A stretch of 8,976 nt of DNA. Source: an uncultured Collinsella sp. Lineage in GTDB: Bacteria > Actinomycetota > Coriobacteriia > Coriobacteriales > Coriobacteriaceae. The stretch covers positions 1-8,976 of the forward strand of contig CABUXM010000077.1 of NCBI GenBank assembly GCA_902495545.1, given 5' to 3'. The notes beneath the pieces were generated by a model, which saw only the letters and a list, made by a program, of their open reading frames with translations, was not told where the DNA came from and ran no database searches. This document shows positions 6,358-8,976 of the stretch, piece by piece. How positions within the stretch are numbered: the stretch's first letter is position 1; the number at the start of each line of letters is the position of its first letter. Both the position numbers and the translations under genes were made by a program.

Positions 6358-7215
6358 GTGGAAACGAATATTCAAAAGATGCAGGTGCTGCTCGAGACAG
6401 TGCGCGCCGGAAGCTTTACGCGCGCCGCCGAGCGCCTGAGCTATTCGCAATCGGGCGTGAGCCGCATGGTGGCCGATCTTGAGGCCGATTGGGGCTTTAA
6501 GGTGCTCGACCGCAGTCGCGAGGGTGTGGTTCTTTCTGCTGACGGGCGGCAGGTCATGCCGGCTGTCGAGGCGCTCTGCGAGGAATTCGTTCGCTTGCAG
6601 CGACGCGTGGATGAGATGCGTGGGCTCATGCGCGGCAAAATCTGCATCGGTACGTTTTCGAGCGTGGCGACCCACGTGCTGCCGCCGGTGATTGCTCGTT
6701 TTCGTGCCGATTATCCAGACATTGATTACGAGTTGCTGATGGGCGACTATTCAGAGATTGAACAATGGGTGGCAGAGGGCCGCTGCGATCTGGGCTTTAT
6801 CCCGCATGAGCCCCGAGAAAATGGCATGACGTCGCGGTCTTTGGTGCGCGACGAGTTGATGGCGGTAGTGCCGGCAGACTCTTTGCTTGCCACTGAAGAG
6901 GTCGTCTCTCTTGCCGATTTGGCCAACGAGCAGTTTATTCTGCTGGAACGCGGCACCGATGACGAGATTACGCCGCTGTTCCGTCGGGCGGGGCTGACCG
7001 TGCGCTCAAAGCTGTCGACCTGGGATGACTATGCGATTATGGCCATGGTCGAGGACGGCCTGGGCGTGAGCGTCCTTCCGGCGCTCATCTTGCGCCGCTG
7101 CCAGTTCAATGTCGCCATTCGCTCGCTCGAAGGACATCCCCATCGGCAGATCAACGCCATATATCGAACGGCCGATGTTTCACTTGCCGCCGCTCGATTC
7201 CTTGAATACCTCTAA
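6358..7215 (+). CDS. LysR-type transcriptional regulator (285 aa)
   Basis: DNA-binding regulator of the LysR family. The N-terminal winged helix-turn-helix spans about residues 1-65: NIQKMQVLLETVRAGSFTRA, then AERLSYSQSGVSRMVADLE, where S-Q-S-G-V-S-R marks the recognition helix. After a linker helix (about 66-90) the effector domain begins at GKICIGTFSSVATHVLP. It contains PDIDYELLMGDYSEIEQWV and GRCDLGFI, and later VEDGLGVSVLPALI, both standard ligand-domain segments. The start is placed at the GTG at 6358, because GGAGGGG (6347-6353) lies 4 nt before it and the protein then starts as family members do. The in-frame ATG at 6337 lies upstream of that site and would add seven residues untypical of the family. 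It is divergent from the EamA permease, its likely target. The inducer is unknown. Confidence 0.93.
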   Translation: METNIQKMQVLLETVRAGSFTRAAERLSYSQSGVSRMVADLEADWGFKVLDRSREGVVLSADGRQVMPAVEALCEEFVRLQRRVDEMRGLMRGKICIGTFSSVATHVLPPVIARFRADYPDIDYELLMGDYSEIEQWVAEGRCDLGFIPHEPRENGMTSRSLVRDELMAVVPADSLLATEEVVSLADLANEQFILLERGTDDEITPLFRRAGLTVRSKLSTWDDYAIMAMVEDGLGVSVLPALILRRCQFNVAIRSLEGHPHRQINAIYRTADVSLAAARFLEYL

Positions 7216-7273
7216 ATGAGCGCACGCCGTTGACGCTTTGGGATAAATCTCGAGGTTTGGCTCATTTTATTTT
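7214..7273 (+). terminator. Possible terminator after the LysR-type gene
   Basis: AAATGAGC (7214-7221, overlapping the stop codon) is exactly complementary to GCTCATTT (7260-7267), which runs into a T-rich stretch (TTATTTTTG). The 38-nt loop holds a second small dyad, AAATCTCGAG-GTTT. The stem is A+T-rich with a long loop, so this is weaker than the other terminators in the window. Confidence 0.35.
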
Positions 7274-7275
7274 TG

Positions 7276-7360
7276 AAATTGAACTTTCAAATGAGGTGCC
7301 GCGCTATACTGCTTGCTAAATTGAACCCTGGTTCAATTCGTGTTCTATAAATTGAACTTT
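7276..7360. promoter_or_regulatory. Three-site ATTGAAC operator cluster upstream of the XRE-aminotransferase gene
   Basis: AAATTGAACTTT occurs exactly at 7276-7287 and again at 7349-7360. Between them AAATTGAAC (7318-7326) is part of a 20-bp palindrome at 7319-7338, with arms AATTGAACC and GGTTCAATT around CT. Site starts are 42 and 31 bp apart, close to four and three turns of B-DNA, so all three face the same side of the helix. The first site also has TTTGAAA and TTTCAAA flanks as a wider dyad. The sites surround the candidate -10 box TATACT (7305-7310) and cover a second TATA-like box (7346-7351). The third ends 6 nt before the ribosome binding site. They are the natural binding sites for the XRE domain encoded just downstream, implying autorepression (inferred). 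Confidence 0.65.
7305..7310 (+). promoter_or_regulatory. Candidate -10 box for the XRE-aminotransferase gene
   Basis: TATACT lies 69 nt before the GTG start. The nearest -35-like hexamer, TTGAAC (7279-7284), belongs to the first operator site and is 20 bp away, longer than the usual 17. A second pair with similar geometry is TTGAAC (7321-7326) and TATAAA (7346-7351), 19 bp apart. Stretched spacers in both suggest a weak or regulated promoter. Confidence 0.4.
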
Positions 7361-7378
7361 GCCAGCAAGGAGGTTCCT

Positions 7379-8899
7379 GTGGCCCAAGAGACGTTTAGCG
7401 ATCGCCTGCGACAGACTATGTCCGATCGCGACGTTCGCCAGTCGGACGTAATCCGCGCATCGGAGATGCTCGGTAAAAAACTCGGCAAGAGTCAGATGAG
7501 CCAATATGTGAGCGGCAAGACGATTCCGCGGCGCGATGTGGCAGAGCTGCTCGCCCGTATTTTGGAGGTCGATGTTACCTGGCTGCTCGCCGGTGACGCC
7601 GACCAAGGCGAGGAATCATCTCCCCGCAACGATTCCAAGCCCGAACCCCATCCCTCAGCTCAAATTGCAAGGAGCGCCACCATGCGTACTTTTTCTAAAT
7701 CAACCAAGCTCGATAACGTCCTGTATGACGTGCGCGGTCCCGTCGTCGACGAGGCCGCCCGTATGGAGGACGAGGGCGAGCGCATCCTCAAGCTCAATAT
7801 CGGCAACCCGGCGCCCTTCGGTTTCCGCACGCCCGATGAGGTCATCAAGGACATGCGCCAGCAGCTGCCCGACTGCGAAGGCTATTCCAACTCGCGTGGC
7901 CTGTTCTCCGCGCGCAAGGCGATCATGCAGTATTCGCAGATCAAGGGCTTGCCCAACGTTCAGATGGAGCATATCTACACAGGCAACGGCGTATCCGAGC
8001 TCATTCAGCTTTCGATGAACGCGCTGCTCGACAATGGCGACGAGATTCTGATCCCCAGCCCCGACTATCCGCTCTGGACGGCGTGCGCAACCCTTGCCGG
8101 CGGTCATCCCGTACATTATTTGTGTGATGAGCAAGCGGATTGGTATCCCGACCTGGAGGATATGGAGTCCAAGATCACGAGCGCGACCAAAGCCCTCGTC
8201 ATCATCAACCCCAACAACCCCACGGGCTCGGTCTACCCGCGCGAGGTGCTCGAGGGCATCGTCGAGGTTGCGCGCAGGCACCAGCTCATGATCTTTGCCG
8301 ATGAGATCTACGACCGTCTGTGCATGGACGGCTACGAGCACGTCTCGATTGCCTCGCTCGCTCCCGATCTGCCCTGCGTCACCTTTAGCGGCCTTTCCAA
8401 GTCGCACATGATTGCGGGCTATCGTATTGGCTGGATGGTGCTTTCGGGCAATCAGCGCTGCATGAGCGACTTCATCATGGGCATCAACATGCTCTCCAAC
8501 ATGCGCCTGTGCTCCAACGTGCCGGCTCAGTCGATCGTCCAGACGGCGCTCGGCGGCCATCAGTCGGTTAACGACTACATCCGTCCCGGCGGCCGTGTCT
8601 ACGAGCAGCGCAACTTTGTGTATGAGGCGCTCAACAAGATCGACGGCATCTCGGTGGTCAAGCCGCGCGCGGCGTTCTACATCTTCCCCAAGATGGATGT
8701 GAAGAAGTTCAACATCACCGATGACGAGCAGTTTGCTCTCGACCTGCTGCACGAGAAGAAGATCCTGATCACGCGCGGCGGCGGCTTTAACTGGGCTGAG
8801 CCCGACCACTTCCGCATCGTGTACCTGCCGCGCATGGAAGTGCTCAAAGAGTCCCTCGAAGACCTCGCCGACTTCTTTGACCATTACCGCCAGGCGTAA
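7379..8899 (+). CDS. alaA: XRE helix-turn-helix domain fused to AlaA-like alanine aminotransferase (506 aa)
   Basis: Residues 1-72 are an XRE/Cro-type helix-turn-helix domain: FSDRLRQTMSDRDVRQSDV, then KSQMSQYVSGKTIPRRDVAE and LARILEVDVTWLLAG. Residues 73-101 are a polar, Pro/Ser/Glu-rich linker. Residues 102-506 are a complete fold-type I PLP aminotransferase, aligning without apparent gaps to E. coli AlaA (405 aa; alanine from pyruvate and glutamate). Numbered from residue 102, Tyr15, Arg18, Tyr129, Asn179 (NPNNPTG), Asp207 (ADEIYD), the PLP lysine Lys240 (GLSKS), Arg248 and the carboxylate-binding Arg378 (HFRIVYLPR) all fall at AlaA positions. An oddity is SHM after Lys240 where AlaA has TYR. 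The GTG at 7379 is chosen because AAGGAGG (7367-7373) is 5 nt upstream. A second start at 7682 could give the enzyme alone. It is probably an autoregulated enzyme-regulator, resembling MocR fusions in concept but with an XRE rather than GntR domain. AlaA-like activity is well supported; the regulatory role is inference. Confidence 0.93.
   Translation: MAQETFSDRLRQTMSDRDVRQSDVIRASEMLGKKLGKSQMSQYVSGKTIPRRDVAELLARILEVDVTWLLAGDADQGEESSPRNDSKPEPHPSAQIARSATMRTFSKSTKLDNVLYDVRGPVVDEAARMEDEGERILKLNIGNPAPFGFRTPDEVIKDMRQQLPDCEGYSNSRGLFSARKAIMQYSQIKGLPNVQMEHIYTGNGVSELIQLSMNALLDNGDEILIPSPDYPLWTACATLAGGHPVHYLCDEQADWYPDLEDMESKITSATKALVIINPNNPTGSVYPREVLEGIVEVARRHQLMIFADEIYDRLCMDGYEHVSIASLAPDLPCVTFSGLSKSHMIAGYRIGWMVLSGNQRCMSDFIMGINMLSNMRLCSNVPAQSIVQTALGGHQSVNDYIRPGGRVYEQRNFVYEALNKIDGISVVKPRAAFYIFPKMDVKKFNITDDEQFALDLLHEKKILITRGGGFNWAEPDHFRIVYLPRMEVLKESLEDLADFFDHYRQA
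7669..7684 (+). promoter_or_regulatory. Internal ribosome binding site and ATG for a free aminotransferase
   Basis: AAGGAG (7669-7674), a 7-nt spacer and ATG (7682-7684) lie at the end of the linker-coding region, in frame with the fusion. Starting here gives 405 residues (7682-8899), the exact length of E. coli AlaA with matching residue numbering, so this looks like the ancestral start of the enzyme gene kept inside the fusion. It predicts two proteins from one gene. Confidence 0.6.
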
Positions 8900-8904
8900 C
8901 TAGT

Positions 8905-8928
8905 TCCGCCGTTCTACCGAACGGCGGA
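8905..8928 (+). terminator. Hairpin after the XRE-aminotransferase gene
   Basis: TCCGCCGTT (8905-8913) and AACGGCGGA (8920-8928) form a perfect 9-bp stem with a 6-nt loop, 5 nt after the stop codon. No U-tract follows (CCGGCCGACG), so it may be a U-less terminator or a 3'-end stabilising hairpin. The remaining 48 nt to the window edge hold only a short GACAA-C-TTGTC dyad and no recognisable gene. Confidence 0.5.
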
Positions 8929-8976
8929 CCGGCCGACGCTGCGCGGGCACCAGAGCGACAACTTGTCATTCAAAGA

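Noticed and set aside
7291..7350. Possible 19-codon leader peptide (MRCRAILLAKLNPGSIRVL) before the XRE-aminotransferase gene
   Set aside because: There is no ribosome binding site, no regulatory run of Ala or other codons, and it begins upstream of the transcription start implied by the TATACT box.
7700..8884. Open frame of 394 codons on the minus strand
   Set aside because: It is antisense to the aminotransferase domain, which has unmistakable family motifs. No ribosome binding site or protein similarity is evident.
8929..8976. Start of another gene at the right edge
   Set aside because: Only 48 nt remain, with a short GACAA-C-TTGTC dyad and no start codon with a ribosome binding site on either strand that can be supported.

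Overview
The window is GC-rich chromosomal DNA, compactly packed with genes, and looks like a gut actinobacterium of the Coriobacteriia. A Collinsella-like genome is my best guess. It rests on high G+C, strong AAGGAGG-type ribosome binding sites, a choloylglycine/bile-salt hydrolase, and overall gene flavour. No rRNA or marker gene is present, so this placement is inference. I see no transposase, tRNA, rRNA, CRISPR array or phage gene.

Layout: (1) 1-967, minus: the N-terminal 322 residues of an AzgA/PbuG-type purine permease, cut by the window edge. (2) 1161-1580, plus: a small peptide-deformylase-family protein whose third motif is HMIDH instead of HExDH. A large imperfect palindrome (1578-1680) overlaps its stop codon, and a canonical terminator follows (1725-1767). 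(3) 1825-2790, plus: a bile-salt-hydrolase/penicillin-acylase family Ntn hydrolase with the complete set of catalytic residues. It converges on kup across a shared hairpin (2814-2849). (4) 2870-5119, minus: a KUP potassium transporter with a long acidic tail. (5) 5120-5327: a 208-nt spacer with a perfect 24-bp palindrome and a large hairpin. (6) 5328-6239, minus: an EamA/DMT permease, divergent from (7) 6358-7215, plus: a LysR-type regulator. A T-N11-A site lies between them. (8) 7379-8899, plus: an XRE-type DNA-binding domain fused in frame to a complete AlaA-like alanine aminotransferase.

The most interesting locus is the last one. The aminotransferase part is exactly the length of E. coli AlaA (405 aa), and its key PLP residues fall at the same positions. 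It also has its own AAGGAG ribosome binding site and ATG inside the linker-coding region, in frame. The gene could therefore make two proteins: a DNA-binding fusion and a free enzyme. Its promoter carries three AAATTGAAC sites with starts 42 and 31 bp apart, close to four and three helical turns, and the middle one is a 20-bp palindrome. This suggests an autoregulated sensor-enzyme, analogous in concept to MocR (GntR-aminotransferase) regulators but built on a different DNA-binding fold.

The other genes look like independent units (purine uptake, a possibly non-catalytic deformylase relative, bile-acid deconjugation, potassium uptake, metabolite export) rather than one pathway. The LysR/EamA pair is the only other obvious regulator-target arrangement.
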